Shown one piece after another: positions 43,576 through 52,141 of a DNA stretch of 64,000 bases. The position numbers and the translations under genes are program-made. Origin of the DNA: Streptococcus moroccensis. Lineage in GTDB: Bacteria > Bacillota > Bacilli > Lactobacillales > Streptococcaceae. Numbering within the stretch: position 1 is the stretch's first letter; every line of letters starts with the position of its first letter. The notes under the pieces are model-generated. The model made no database searches. It saw only the letters and a program-made list of their open reading frames with translations, and was not told where the DNA came from. Location of the stretch: contig NZ_JAUSTM010000003.1 in the NCBI RefSeq assembly GCF_030812835.1, positions 1 through 64,000 on the forward strand, in the 5' to 3' direction.

Positions 43576-44436
43576 ATGAATAAGAAAAAATGGTACATTG
43601 TCGGTAGTGTTGTCATTATAGTAGCTCTAGTAACAGTTTTAGGACGACAACTATTGCAATCTGATGAAAAGGCATCTTCTGATGTTGTGACTTTACGAGT
43701 TGCCCATACCCAATCTTACGCTCCCTACGATTTCATCAATGATGAGGGAGAATCAGATGGTTATGAGGTTCAAGTTTTAAAAGCGATTGATGAAAAATTA
43801 GAAGGATATCAGTTTGAATATACTGGGACAAGCGATGAAGATTTGCTTGTTGGGTTAGAATCAGGAAAGTATGATATTGGTACAAAAGGGGCATGGTATA
43901 CTGAAGAAAGAGCTAAAAAGTTTTTAATTCCTGAGACTGCTATAGGGGCAAGTGTCATTGGCTTTACTATCCGTAAGGAGGATGAATCCAAATTCAAATC
44001 AATTGATGATTTTGCTACTGCAGAGGCAAAGTTAGTTCCCATTTCACCCCAAAATGCGCAATATAATGTAATTAAAGACTACAATACAGAAAATCCGGAT
44101 ACCCCAATTGAGTTAACAGCGGCTGAATCATTTACAGTAGCAGATGCTTACGCATGGGTCCTTGAGGGACGCTATGATGGGTATTTCGATATCAAATTGT
44201 CTTACGAAAATGCCGTGATTGCAGAAGATGGTGCTTATCACAAGTATGCTGATCAATTAAGTTATTTCCCTTACCGTGGCATTGAAACTTATCCGTTGAT
44301 CCATAAAAATGCCCAAAATGAAGCGTTTGTTGAAGCTTATGAACAAGCCATAAAAGAACTTGAAGAAGAGGGTGTATTAGCTGAACTTTCTGAACAGTAT
44401 TTCGGTGAAAATGTTTTTAACTATGTGACAAAATAG
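43576..44436 (+). CDS. Amino-acid ABC transporter substrate-binding protein
   Basis: This 286-residue family 3 (SBP_bac_3) binding protein has LRVAHTQSYAPYDFINDEGESDGYEV, KYDIGTKGAWYTEERAKKF and a C-terminal YEQAIKELEEEGVLAELSEQYFG. The N terminus is a hydrophobic helix (about residues 7-24) without a lipobox Cys, so it seems to be anchored by an uncleaved helix or secreted. The usual ligand-binding Arg position appears absent in the GASVIGFTIRKEDES region, so a non-standard ligand is possible. Confidence 0.85.
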   Translation: MNKKKWYIVGSVVIIVALVTVLGRQLLQSDEKASSDVVTLRVAHTQSYAPYDFINDEGESDGYEVQVLKAIDEKLEGYQFEYTGTSDEDLLVGLESGKYDIGTKGAWYTEERAKKFLIPETAIGASVIGFTIRKEDESKFKSIDDFATAEAKLVPISPQNAQYNVIKDYNTENPDTPIELTAAESFTVADAYAWVLEGRYDGYFDIKLSYENAVIAEDGAYHKYADQLSYFPYRGIETYPLIHKNAQNEAFVEAYEQAIKELEEEGVLAELSEQYFGENVFNYVTK

Positions 44437-44447
44437 GAGAGGTTAGA

Positions 44448-45137
44448 ATGGTTGAATTTTCACTTGCTCGAGTTGGGGACTTTATTCCTCAACTCCTTCC
44501 TTTTATACCAGTAACAGTTGGCCTTATTGTAATAACGTTTTTAATAGGTTCTTTATTAGGAGGTTGTCTGACTTGGATGCAGTTATCAAGAGACAATGTT
44601 TTGGTAAAAATAGCAGAAACTTATATTTTTATGTTAAGATGCACTCCTCCGATTGTCTTATTATTTCTTGTTTTTTATGGTATTCCAGAATTTTTGAAAT
44701 GGTGGCTAGAAGTAGATATCAACCATTGGCCCAGAAGTATTTTTGTTGTAGTGACATTGGTTCTTCTTTTTTCAGCAATGATGGCGGAGGTGTTTAAATC
44801 TGCTTATCTAGCCTTACCTAAAGGCCAGGAAGAAGCTGCCTTAAGTATTGGGTTAACCCCGTGGCAAACCTTTTATCGTATCGTTCTTCCACAAGTTTTT
44901 AAGTTAGCCTTACCGAATATGACAAATGCTCTTTTAAATTTATTGAAAGATGCAGCCCTAGCCTATACAATTGGGATGGTTGATATTATGGGAGCAGCTA
45001 ATTTGTTAGTTGGTCGTAATTTGGGGAATTACTCTTTAGAAACTTACACGGCAGTAGCTGTTATCTATTGGGGGATTTCTTTGGTGATTTCTGTTATTTC
45101 TCAATGGATGGAACGGTCGTTGGCGCCGAGGATTTAG
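44448..45137 (+). CDS. Amino-acid ABC transporter permease 1
   Basis: This 229-residue membrane protein has about five helices and the His/Glu/Gln permease pattern: MLRCTPPIVLLFLVFYGIP, then the EAA loop KGQEEAALSIGLTPWQTFYRIVLPQVFKLALPN. It sits 11 bp after the binding-protein gene and 9 bp before the second permease gene. Confidence 0.9.
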   Translation: MVEFSLARVGDFIPQLLPFIPVTVGLIVITFLIGSLLGGCLTWMQLSRDNVLVKIAETYIFMLRCTPPIVLLFLVFYGIPEFLKWWLEVDINHWPRSIFVVVTLVLLFSAMMAEVFKSAYLALPKGQEEAALSIGLTPWQTFYRIVLPQVFKLALPNMTNALLNLLKDAALAYTIGMVDIMGAANLLVGRNLGNYSLETYTAVAVIYWGISLVISVISQWMERSLAPRI

Positions 45138-45146
45138 GAGGTTGTT

Positions 45147-45830
45147 TTGGACTACATTATTCAAACCTTTTTCAAAACATTAGCTGGAGTTCCGGTCACT
45201 TTAGCGATTATGATTGTCTCTTTAGTGATTAGCTTCCTGCCTGCTTTGTTATTAGCTTTAGGGCAAATTTATAACATTAAAGGTGTTAAAACGTTTTCTC
45301 TTATATACCTTGCTTTTATAAGGGCTACTCCACCGATAGTCATGATATTATTTTTCTATAGCTTATTTCCGAGTCTTCTAAATAGTATCTTTAAAAATCT
45401 AGGTATTACGATCAATGTTTTTGATTTTAATCCAATAGTTTATGCTTTTATTATTTTTAGCATCATGACAACAGGGTCTTTATCGGAAATTATTCGATCA
45501 GCCTTACTTGCCATCAGTAAAGGACAGTTAGAAGCAGCTCAAAGTATTGGAATGAGTTCAAGTCAAGCCTATAGGAGAATCATCTTCCCACAGGCTTTTA
45601 AAGTAGCTTTGCCTAATCTCTGTAATTTGGTTATTAACTTGGCGAAGGGGACATCACTAGTTTTTGTCATGACAATCAAAGATATCACAGCAATTGCGCG
45701 TGTTGAAGCTGCCTACGGTTATCAATATTTTGAATCTTATTTTGTCATTTTTATAATTTACATTCTTCTGTGTGGAACTATTCAACTAGTATTTAATCAC
45801 TTGGAAAAACGGTTTACCTTACCTGCATAA
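45147..45830 (+). CDS. Amino-acid ABC transporter permease 2
   Basis: This 227-residue partner permease has FIRATPPIVMILFFYSLFP and the EAA loop KGQLEAAQSIGMSSSQAYRRIIFPQAFKVALPN. The start codon is TTG at 45147, placed 5 bp after TAGGAGG; no ATG fits. A strong terminator follows. Confidence 0.9.
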   Translation: MDYIIQTFFKTLAGVPVTLAIMIVSLVISFLPALLLALGQIYNIKGVKTFSLIYLAFIRATPPIVMILFFYSLFPSLLNSIFKNLGITINVFDFNPIVYAFIIFSIMTTGSLSEIIRSALLAISKGQLEAAQSIGMSSSQAYRRIIFPQAFKVALPNLCNLVINLAKGTSLVFVMTIKDITAIARVEAAYGYQYFESYFVIFIIYILLCGTIQLVFNHLEKRFTLPA

Positions 45831-45834
45831 TAGG

Positions 45835-45868
45835 ATGTGGAGAAAAGTTTTATCTTTTCTCCACATTT
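45835..45868 (+). terminator. Rho-independent terminator after the amino-acid transporter
   Basis: ATGTGGAGAAAAG and CTTTTCTCCACAT form a perfect 13-bp stem with a 6-nt loop. Confidence 0.88.
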
Positions 45869-45881
45869 CGTGTGAGAATCT

Positions 45882-45910
45882 TTGATTTCCCTCTTCTTTT
45901 TTGGTAAGTT
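45882..45910 (+). promoter_or_regulatory. Promoter of gshF
   Basis: TTGATT, a 17-bp spacer and TAAGTT lie 30 bp before the start codon. Confidence 0.5.
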
Positions 45911-45940
45911 AAGGGTAGTATTTAGACGAGGTGGAGAGCT

Positions 45941-48196
45941 ATGTCACTGAAGGCAACAATTCTGGATAAGGGTCTTGAAGGGCTTTTTGTTCAGGCGACA
46001 ATTGGGATTGAAAAAGAAGGGCAGCGCGTGGATCAGGATGGACAAATTAGCCAAAATTTGCACCCTAAAAGGTTTGGTTCCCGTGACTTTCACCCCTATA
46101 TTCAGACAGATTTTGCTGAGTCGCAGTTAGAGTTGATAACGCCAGTCTGTGGGGCGTCGACGGATGCCCTAAGGTTTTTAGGGGCTGTTCATGAAGTGAC
46201 CATACGGCAGCTAGCTGAGGATGAGTACCTTTGGCCCTTGTCGATGCCAGCAAGACTGCCAGAATCCAGTGCTATTTTGGAAGCTCAAATGGCAGATGAG
46301 GATCGACGGTATCGTGAATATTTGACCGAGAAATATGGCAAATACAAGCAAATGGTCTCTGGGATTCATTACAATTTTGGCCTAAGCCCAGCCTTCTTTC
46401 AGGCTTTAGCGAGTGAAAAGGGTTCTCTTACGGAGACACGTAATCTGGTTTACATGAAGCTAGCTCGGCAATTCTTGCGCTACCAGTGGTTGCTCATTTA
46501 TCTTTTGGGGGCGTCCCCGCTTGCCCCAGACCGCTATTTTGAAGGCGGAGAGGCCTTGGATTCTCCAGCACGTTCCATTCGGTCCAGTCGTTTTGGGTAT
46601 GTCAATGAGCCTCATGTTCACGTATCCTTTGACAGTTTGGACCAGTACATTAAGGATTTGAGACATTTGGTTGACACAGGAGACCTGATTGCTGAGAAAG
46701 AGCTGTATGAAACCGTGCGCTTTAGAGGAGCCAAATCTGTCAAAGATTTACCGGAAAAAGGTATTGAGTATTTGGAGTTTCGCCTGTTTGACCTCAATCC
46801 CTTTGCGCCTTACGGCATGACGCCTGAAGATGCCCGATTTGTTCACCTCTTTTTGATGGGTCTTCTTTGGATTGAGGAAACTCCGGATTATCGTGCGGGC
46901 CTGCCCCTAAAAGAGGCCACAGCCCTAGCCCATCCCCTGACACCTGCTGCAGATATAGCAGAAGCTGAACTGGTTTTTGAGGCCTTGCTGGAAATGGCAG
47001 AGCAGATAAGCCTTTCCGTCAGCGACCGAGAGCTTTTACTAGACAAACGTAGCCAGATTAGCCAGCCCGAGAAAACGGTGGGAGGTCAACTCTGGCAGAC
47101 CTATGAAGCCTCAGGCAGCATGCTCGAGGTAGGCCTCAACTTGGCCCGCTCTTATAAGTCAGCTGTTATGGAGAAACCCTTTGGCCTTCAAGCCTTCTCT
47201 GAGATGGAATTGTCAACCCAAGCCTTTTTAGCTGATGCGATTCAGTACGGGTTTGCTGTTGAAATCCTTGATGAACGCGATCAATTTGTCAAGCTGACCT
47301 TTGCAGACCATATCGAATATGTCAAGAATGGCAACATGACTAGCCAGGATAGCTACATTTCACCACTGATCATGGAAAATAAGGTCGTGACTAAAAAAGT
47401 TCTCGCGCAGGCAGGATTCCAAGTTCCTGAAAGTATCCAGGTCACCAGCCTTGAAGAGGCTGAGCAAGTGTTCTCACTGGTCTGCTCAAAACCCATTGTC
47501 ATTAAACCCAAATCAACCAACTTTGGCTTAGGCATCAGTATTTTTGAAAAGGGGATAACGGATAAGGGCGACTTTTTAAAAGCTGTTGAACTTGCTTTAT
47601 TAGAAGACAAAGAAGTCATGGTGGAAGATTTCATCGTAGGAACGGAGTACCGCTTTTTTGTGCTTGGCGATGAGACCAAGGCTGTTCTTCTGCGCGTGCC
47701 AGCCAATGTCATAGGAGATGGTGTCTCTACGGTCAAGGAATTGGTCGCGGTCAAAAATACTAATATTTTAAGGGGAGATGGCAAATCAACTCCGCTCAAG
47801 AAAATTGAACTGGGAGAGTTGGAACAGCTTCAGCTCAAGGCTCAAGGTTATACTGTAGATAGCGTTATTTCAGAAGGCGAGACGGTCTATCTGAGGGCTA
47901 ATTCTAACATCAGCACAGGTGGTGACTCCATCGACATGACCGATGAGGTCCATCCGTCTTATAAGACGATTGCGGTTGCGATTGCCAAGGTCATGCAGGC
48001 TAAAGTCTGTGGAGTGGATTTGATAATCCCTGATATTACGTTACCAGCAGACAGCAGTCCGACGAGTTATGGGATCATTGAGGCTAATTTTAACCCCATG
48101 ATGATGATGCATATCTTTCCAGCAAAAGGTACCTCTCGTCGTTTAACGACAGATGTCCTTAAAATGCTTTATCCAGAGTACCCCTGGTCTTCTTAG
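45941..48196 (+). CDS. gshF: Bifunctional glutamate-cysteine ligase/glutathione synthetase
   Basis: This fused enzyme of 751 residues makes glutathione from Glu, Cys and Gly. The N-terminal ~470 residues are a gamma-glutamylcysteine ligase (GIEKEGQRVDQDG, DFAESQLELITP, HYNFGLSP). The C-terminal ~270 residues are an ATP-grasp domain (KPIVIKPKSTNFGLGISIF, VMVEDFIVGTEYRFFVLGD, IEANFNPMMMMHIFPAKG). The length matches GshF of streptococci and listeria. It is monocistronic, between two terminators. Confidence 0.97.
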   Translation: MSLKATILDKGLEGLFVQATIGIEKEGQRVDQDGQISQNLHPKRFGSRDFHPYIQTDFAESQLELITPVCGASTDALRFLGAVHEVTIRQLAEDEYLWPLSMPARLPESSAILEAQMADEDRRYREYLTEKYGKYKQMVSGIHYNFGLSPAFFQALASEKGSLTETRNLVYMKLARQFLRYQWLLIYLLGASPLAPDRYFEGGEALDSPARSIRSSRFGYVNEPHVHVSFDSLDQYIKDLRHLVDTGDLIAEKELYETVRFRGAKSVKDLPEKGIEYLEFRLFDLNPFAPYGMTPEDARFVHLFLMGLLWIEETPDYRAGLPLKEATALAHPLTPAADIAEAELVFEALLEMAEQISLSVSDRELLLDKRSQISQPEKTVGGQLWQTYEASGSMLEVGLNLARSYKSAVMEKPFGLQAFSEMELSTQAFLADAIQYGFAVEILDERDQFVKLTFADHIEYVKNGNMTSQDSYISPLIMENKVVTKKVLAQAGFQVPESIQVTSLEEAEQVFSLVCSKPIVIKPKSTNFGLGISIFEKGITDKGDFLKAVELALLEDKEVMVEDFIVGTEYRFFVLGDETKAVLLRVPANVIGDGVSTVKELVAVKNTNILRGDGKSTPLKKIELGELEQLQLKAQGYTVDSVISEGETVYLRANSNISTGGDSIDMTDEVHPSYKTIAVAIAKVMQAKVCGVDLIIPDITLPADSSPTSYGIIEANFNPMMMMHIFPAKGTSRRLTTDVLKMLYPEYPWSS

Positions 48197-48199
48197 CAC

Positions 48200-48226
48200 A
48201 AACGCTCAACTGTTGAGCGTTTTTTA
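48200..48226 (+). terminator. Rho-independent terminator after gshF
   Basis: AAACGCTCAA, a CTG loop and TTGAGCGTTT are followed by T residues. Confidence 0.88.
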
Positions 48227-48456
48227 AACCCATCAAAAGGACTAAAAAGCTTTTTATTGGACATGTTTAAAATGTCAATTTTGTGTGGGACAGTGTTGGC
48301 CTGTAATTGCTTGTATTGCCTGTAATGTTCTGTAACTATGCCATCGAGCTGCCAGATTAAGACTGAAGACAAAGTCCTCTCATTTTGGTAAGATAAGAAA
48401 AAGAAGTTTTAACATTTGACGATACTTTTACTGATGAGAGAAGAAAAGGAGATATG

Positions 48457-49605
48457 ATGCCAAAAGTCATTATTGCTATGGATTCCTTTAAAGGAAGTGC
48501 CAGCTCGTGGCAAATAGGACAAGCGGTGAAAGACGGTGTATTGAAGAGCTTGCCAGAAGCTGATGTTCAGGTATTAGCAGTAGCTGATGGGGGTGAAGGA
48601 ACGATTGCTGCCTTTTCTCATAATCTGGCAGGGCAACGCATCACCGTAGAAGCGACTAGTCCAGATGGTCGATTGATAGAGGCGGATTATTTTCTCAGTG
48701 AAGACTCGGATTACGCGGTTGTCGAAGTTGCTCAAGCTTCTGGGATAACGCAGATTGATGACACTGACTCTCAACTGTTGCAATACAGTAGCTATGGGAC
48801 TGGTCAAGTGATTGCCCATGCTCTAGATCAAGGGATCAAACGGTTATATATCGGCTTGGGTGGGTCAGGAACGAACGATTTAGGGTTAGGATTACTAGCT
48901 GCCCTTGGGCTTAAGGCATTTAATGACTCGGCCCAAGAAGTAGAGATGATTCCAAAGCATTTTTCCAACATCACTCGTTTTGAAAGCGGTGGTTTGAAAC
49001 CTGAGCTTCGGGGTGTCGACATTCAGTTTCTAGTCGATGTGTCCAACCCCCTTTGTGGAGCAGAAGGTGCTAGCCAAGTGTTTGGCCCTCAAAAAGGGGG
49101 TTTAGATGAGGAAATCGCCTACCTCGACCGAGAGTTTTACCGTTTGGCTGAGCTCCTGAGCCCTGAAAATCCAGACCATCTTCGTCTCTTGCCTGGAGGC
49201 GGTGCTGCTGGAGGCATTGGAGCAGGGATTTATGCTTTTCTTGCATCAGACAAAGTCAGCATGGTGCCAGGCATTGAAACGATTCTGAGTCTGGCTGGTT
49301 TTAAAGAGTCTTTAACAGATGCTGATTTAGTGATGACTGGGGAGGGCAAAATGGACCAGCAGACCCTATACGGGAAGGTTCCTCTCGGAGTCCTGCAACT
49401 GGCTAAGCTGGAGAATGTCCCGGCGGTTGCTATTGTGGGAAGCCATTCGACAGACTTATCCCAGCTTTACGACCTTGGTTTTGCAGGGGTATTTTCAATC
49501 TGTCCTGGTCCACTGACCCTTGAAACGGCCATGAAAAATGTTCTCCCCTTAGCGGAACAGACTGGTCAAACTCTGGCTAGATTTTACAAGGTTGTTTCAG
49601 AGTAA
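48457..49605 (+). CDS. glxK: Glycerate kinase
   Basis: This 382-residue member of the GckA/GlxK family phosphorylates glycerate. MPKVIIAMDSFKGSASSWQ, ADGGEGTI, GLGGSGTNDLGLGLLAALG and LPGGGAAGGIGAGIYAFL are family hallmarks. ATG 48457 has better spacing from AAAAGGAG than 48454. It stands alone, with no neighbouring glycerate pathway genes. Confidence 0.93.
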   Translation: MPKVIIAMDSFKGSASSWQIGQAVKDGVLKSLPEADVQVLAVADGGEGTIAAFSHNLAGQRITVEATSPDGRLIEADYFLSEDSDYAVVEVAQASGITQIDDTDSQLLQYSSYGTGQVIAHALDQGIKRLYIGLGGSGTNDLGLGLLAALGLKAFNDSAQEVEMIPKHFSNITRFESGGLKPELRGVDIQFLVDVSNPLCGAEGASQVFGPQKGGLDEEIAYLDREFYRLAELLSPENPDHLRLLPGGGAAGGIGAGIYAFLASDKVSMVPGIETILSLAGFKESLTDADLVMTGEGKMDQQTLYGKVPLGVLQLAKLENVPAVAIVGSHSTDLSQLYDLGFAGVFSICPGPLTLETAMKNVLPLAEQTGQTLARFYKVVSE

Positions 49606-49645
49606 GTTTGTGGAAAATGTTGGCTAACAGTCTTTCATTTCAAGA

Positions 49646-49672
49646 GGTTGGGTGACAATCCCAGCCTTTTTT
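49646..49672 (+). terminator. Rho-independent terminator after glycerate kinase
   Basis: GGTTGGG pairs with CCCAGCC (one G-T pair) around TGACAAT, followed by six T residues. Confidence 0.8.
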
Positions 49673-49819
49673 GTTATCGGTAAAAAAATAGGGGTTTAGA
49701 CTGTAACTTGCGGGTGACTTTGGTGGCATTTTACTCTAATGTGATTTGTGAACGGATAGTTGTATTTTTAATCTGTCCATCAAGAAATCATTCTAATCAG
49801 TGAGTTTTTTAAAATTTCA

Positions 49820-49845
49820 AAAAAAGTTCTCAAGAGAACTTTTTT
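49820..49845. terminator. Symmetric hairpin, probable bidirectional terminator
   Basis: AAAAAAGTTCTC and GAGAACTTTTTT form a perfect inverted repeat with an AA centre. The A and T tracts within the stem suggest termination in either direction. It ends 2 bp before the -35 box of the MarR promoter. Confidence 0.6.
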
Positions 49846-49847
49846 GC

Positions 49848-49876
49848 TTGACGAATGATTGTCAAAGTATTAAACT
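49848..49876 (+). promoter_or_regulatory. Promoter of the MarR-exporter operon with candidate MarR operator
   Basis: TTGACG, a 17-bp spacer and TAAACT form a good promoter. TTGAC (49848-49852) and GTCAA (49861-49865) form a dyad overlapping the -35 box, where MarR binding would block polymerase. Confidence 0.6.
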
Positions 49877-49913
49877 AGTTCCCATGATTACTAAAAGAAA
49901 GGATTGATGATTT

Positions 49914-50375
49914 TTGAAAAATCCAATCATGCAAGTAAGGCATTTTTTGAATCAATTGGAGCATGTTATGGATGTGACAGCAGTCAAGTATGACGTGAAA
50001 CACTTAGGTGGACCGCAAGGTCACGTGATTCTTTTTCTGACCCGTCATCCTGATAGGGAGATTTCCATACGGATGATCGAAGAGGAATTAAAGATTTCAA
50101 AATCAGTTGCGTCCAGTTTGATTAAGCGGATGGTCAAGAACGGCTTTATAGAAGTTGTTCCATCTCAAGAAGATAAGCGATATAAGCATGTCTATCTAAC
50201 GGAACTAGGCTGTCAGAAAGCCATTGCTTATCAAGAATTTTTAGATGCTATTCATTTACAATTACTCAAGGATGTTTCTATTGATGATCTTAGGTTATCC
50301 TATACAGTGGTTAAAACGTTAGAGCGCAATATTGAGTCCATTTTAGAGGCTGAAACAGAAAAAGGGGGACAATGA
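49914..50375 (+). CDS. MarR-family transcriptional regulator
   Basis: This 153-residue winged-helix regulator has the recognition region ISIRMIEEELKISKSVASSLIKRMVKNGFIEVVPSQEDKRYKHVYLTELG. The start is TTG at 49914, 10 bp after AAAGGA; ATG 49929 is the alternative. It overlaps the ABC exporter genes and probably represses them in response to toxic compounds. Confidence 0.85.
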   Translation: MKNPIMQVRHFLNQLEHVMDVTAVKYDVKHLGGPQGHVILFLTRHPDREISIRMIEEELKISKSVASSLIKRMVKNGFIEVVPSQEDKRYKHVYLTELGCQKAIAYQEFLDAIHLQLLKDVSIDDLRLSYTVVKTLERNIESILEAETEKGGQ

Positions 50376-52141
50376 TGTTTAAATTGATGAAACGCTTCAC
50401 CAAAAAAGAAGTCGCAGTGATGGTGTTGACACTGGGCTTGGTTTTCTTAAGCGTATGGCTAGACTTGGAAATTCCATCCTATATGTCTGAAATCACAGCC
50501 TTATTGCAGACACCAGGGACAGAGGTCAGTGCCTTAAAAGAGCCAGCGATTAAGATGCTCAGTTTGTCTTTTGGAAGTTTTATTGTTGCAGCAATCATTG
50601 GCTTTTTGGCTGCAAGAACGGCGGCTTCTTATACCACACGGCTAAGAAGTCAAATCTATACTAGGGTTATGGATTTTTCACAAGCTGAAATTAAACAGTT
50701 TTCGATTCCTAGTTTGTTAACTCGGTCGACCAATGACTTAACACAGCTTCAGGTACTTATCACCATGGGATTGCAAGTCATCACTAAGGGACCTATTATG
50801 GCGCTTTGGGCCATTAGCAAAATCGCTGATAAGTCAGGGGAATGGGTGGCTGCTGTAGCGGTTGCTGTAGTCATTGTTCTTTTAATGTTGACAGCCTTTT
50901 TATTCCTCGCCTTCCCTAAACAGCGTCGAATTCAAAAATTGGTGGACCGTCTCAATGCAATTACGAGAGAAAGTTTGATTGGGATTCGTGTCATCAGAGC
51001 CTATAATGCAGAAGGTTATCAGACAGATAAATTTAATGTCACCAATGATGAGTTAACCCGTCTTCAACTCTTTGTTGGGCGTATCTTTAGTCTGATGGGC
51101 CCTGTCATGTCTCTTATTTCATCTGGTCTGACACTGGTTATTTATTGGATTGGGGCACATCTGATTTCTGAGGCCGTTCTTGAAGCCAAAATTGGTTTAT
51201 TTGCGGATATGGTCGTCTTCAGTTCATACGGGATGCAAGTTGTTATGGGATTCATGATGATGATGATGGTCTTCATGATTTTACCTCGTGCCCTGGTTTC
51301 TGCAGGTCGGATTAACGAAGTCCTTACATTAGATAATAGCTTGACTTATCCTGAAAAGACCTCAATAGAACCAAGGGGACAAGGGCATATTGTTTTTGAT
51401 GACGTTTCTTTCCGTTATAGTAAAACATCAGAAGCTGTCATCGAACACGTTTCCTTTAGTGCCAATAAGGGAGACACGATTGCCTTTATAGGTTCAACGG
51501 GTTCAGGGAAATCGACCTTAGTGAATCTCATCCCACGATTTTACGATGCGACTCAGGGAACGATTAAGATCAATGGTGTTGATGTTAAAGCCTATGATCA
51601 AAAAGAACTGCATCATCGGGTTGGCTATATTCCTCAAAAAGCTGTTCTATTTTCTGGAACCATTCGGTCAAATATTGCAATGGGGGATTCTGCAGCAGGT
51701 CAACTCTCAGATGATGCCATTTGGGAAGCCCTTGAATTGGCACAGGGGAAAGACTTTGTTGAGGCTTTAGATAAGGGCTTAGATGCTGAAGTAGCTCAAG
51801 GAGGAACGAATTTTTCGGGTGGGCAACGGCAACGCTTGGCGATTGCCAGGGCTTTAGCTCGCAAACCTGAAATCTTAATCTTTGATGACTCGTTTTCTGC
51901 TCTTGATTATCGAACTGACAAGGCTCTTCGGCAAATGCTTTCTGAGCGAACGCAGGACATGACCAAATTAATTGTCGCTCAGAGGATCTCTACTATTATG
52001 GATGCAGATGATATTTTAGTCCTTGATCAAGGGAAAGTGGTTGGTCAAGGCACACACAGAGAATTATTGGCAACTAATCCAATCTATCAAGAAATAGCCT
52101 ATTCTCAATTATCTAAGGAGGAGTTAGAACATGGAAACTAA
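50375..52141 (+). CDS. Multidrug ABC exporter subunit A (heterodimer, EfrA/YheI-like)
   Basis: This half-transporter of 588 residues has six membrane helices followed by an ATPase domain. Walker A is GSTGSGKST and the signature is SGGQ. Walker B is ILIFDDSFSALD, with Asp in place of the catalytic Glu, and the switch His is Gln (IVAQRISTI). One ATP site is therefore degenerate, as in heterodimeric exporters such as TM287/288. ATG 50375 has better spacing from the G-rich ribosome site than 50372. It overlaps the next gene by 11 bp. Confidence 0.88.
   Translation: MFKLMKRFTKKEVAVMVLTLGLVFLSVWLDLEIPSYMSEITALLQTPGTEVSALKEPAIKMLSLSFGSFIVAAIIGFLAARTAASYTTRLRSQIYTRVMDFSQAEIKQFSIPSLLTRSTNDLTQLQVLITMGLQVITKGPIMALWAISKIADKSGEWVAAVAVAVVIVLLMLTAFLFLAFPKQRRIQKLVDRLNAITRESLIGIRVIRAYNAEGYQTDKFNVTNDELTRLQLFVGRIFSLMGPVMSLISSGLTLVIYWIGAHLISEAVLEAKIGLFADMVVFSSYGMQVVMGFMMMMMVFMILPRALVSAGRINEVLTLDNSLTYPEKTSIEPRGQGHIVFDDVSFRYSKTSEAVIEHVSFSANKGDTIAFIGSTGSGKSTLVNLIPRFYDATQGTIKINGVDVKAYDQKELHHRVGYIPQKAVLFSGTIRSNIAMGDSAAGQLSDDAIWEALELAQGKDFVEALDKGLDAEVAQGGTNFSGGQRQRLAIARALARKPEILIFDDSFSALDYRTDKALRQMLSERTQDMTKLIVAQRISTIMDADDILVLDQGKVVGQGTHRELLATNPIYQEIAYSQLSKEELEHGN

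Larger units (their letters stand above)
49606..49913. other. Intergenic region between glycerate kinase and MarR genes
   Basis: These 308 bp contain the glxK terminator, a second symmetric hairpin and the promoter of the MarR operon with a dyad over its -35 region. No further gene was found. Confidence 0.6.
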
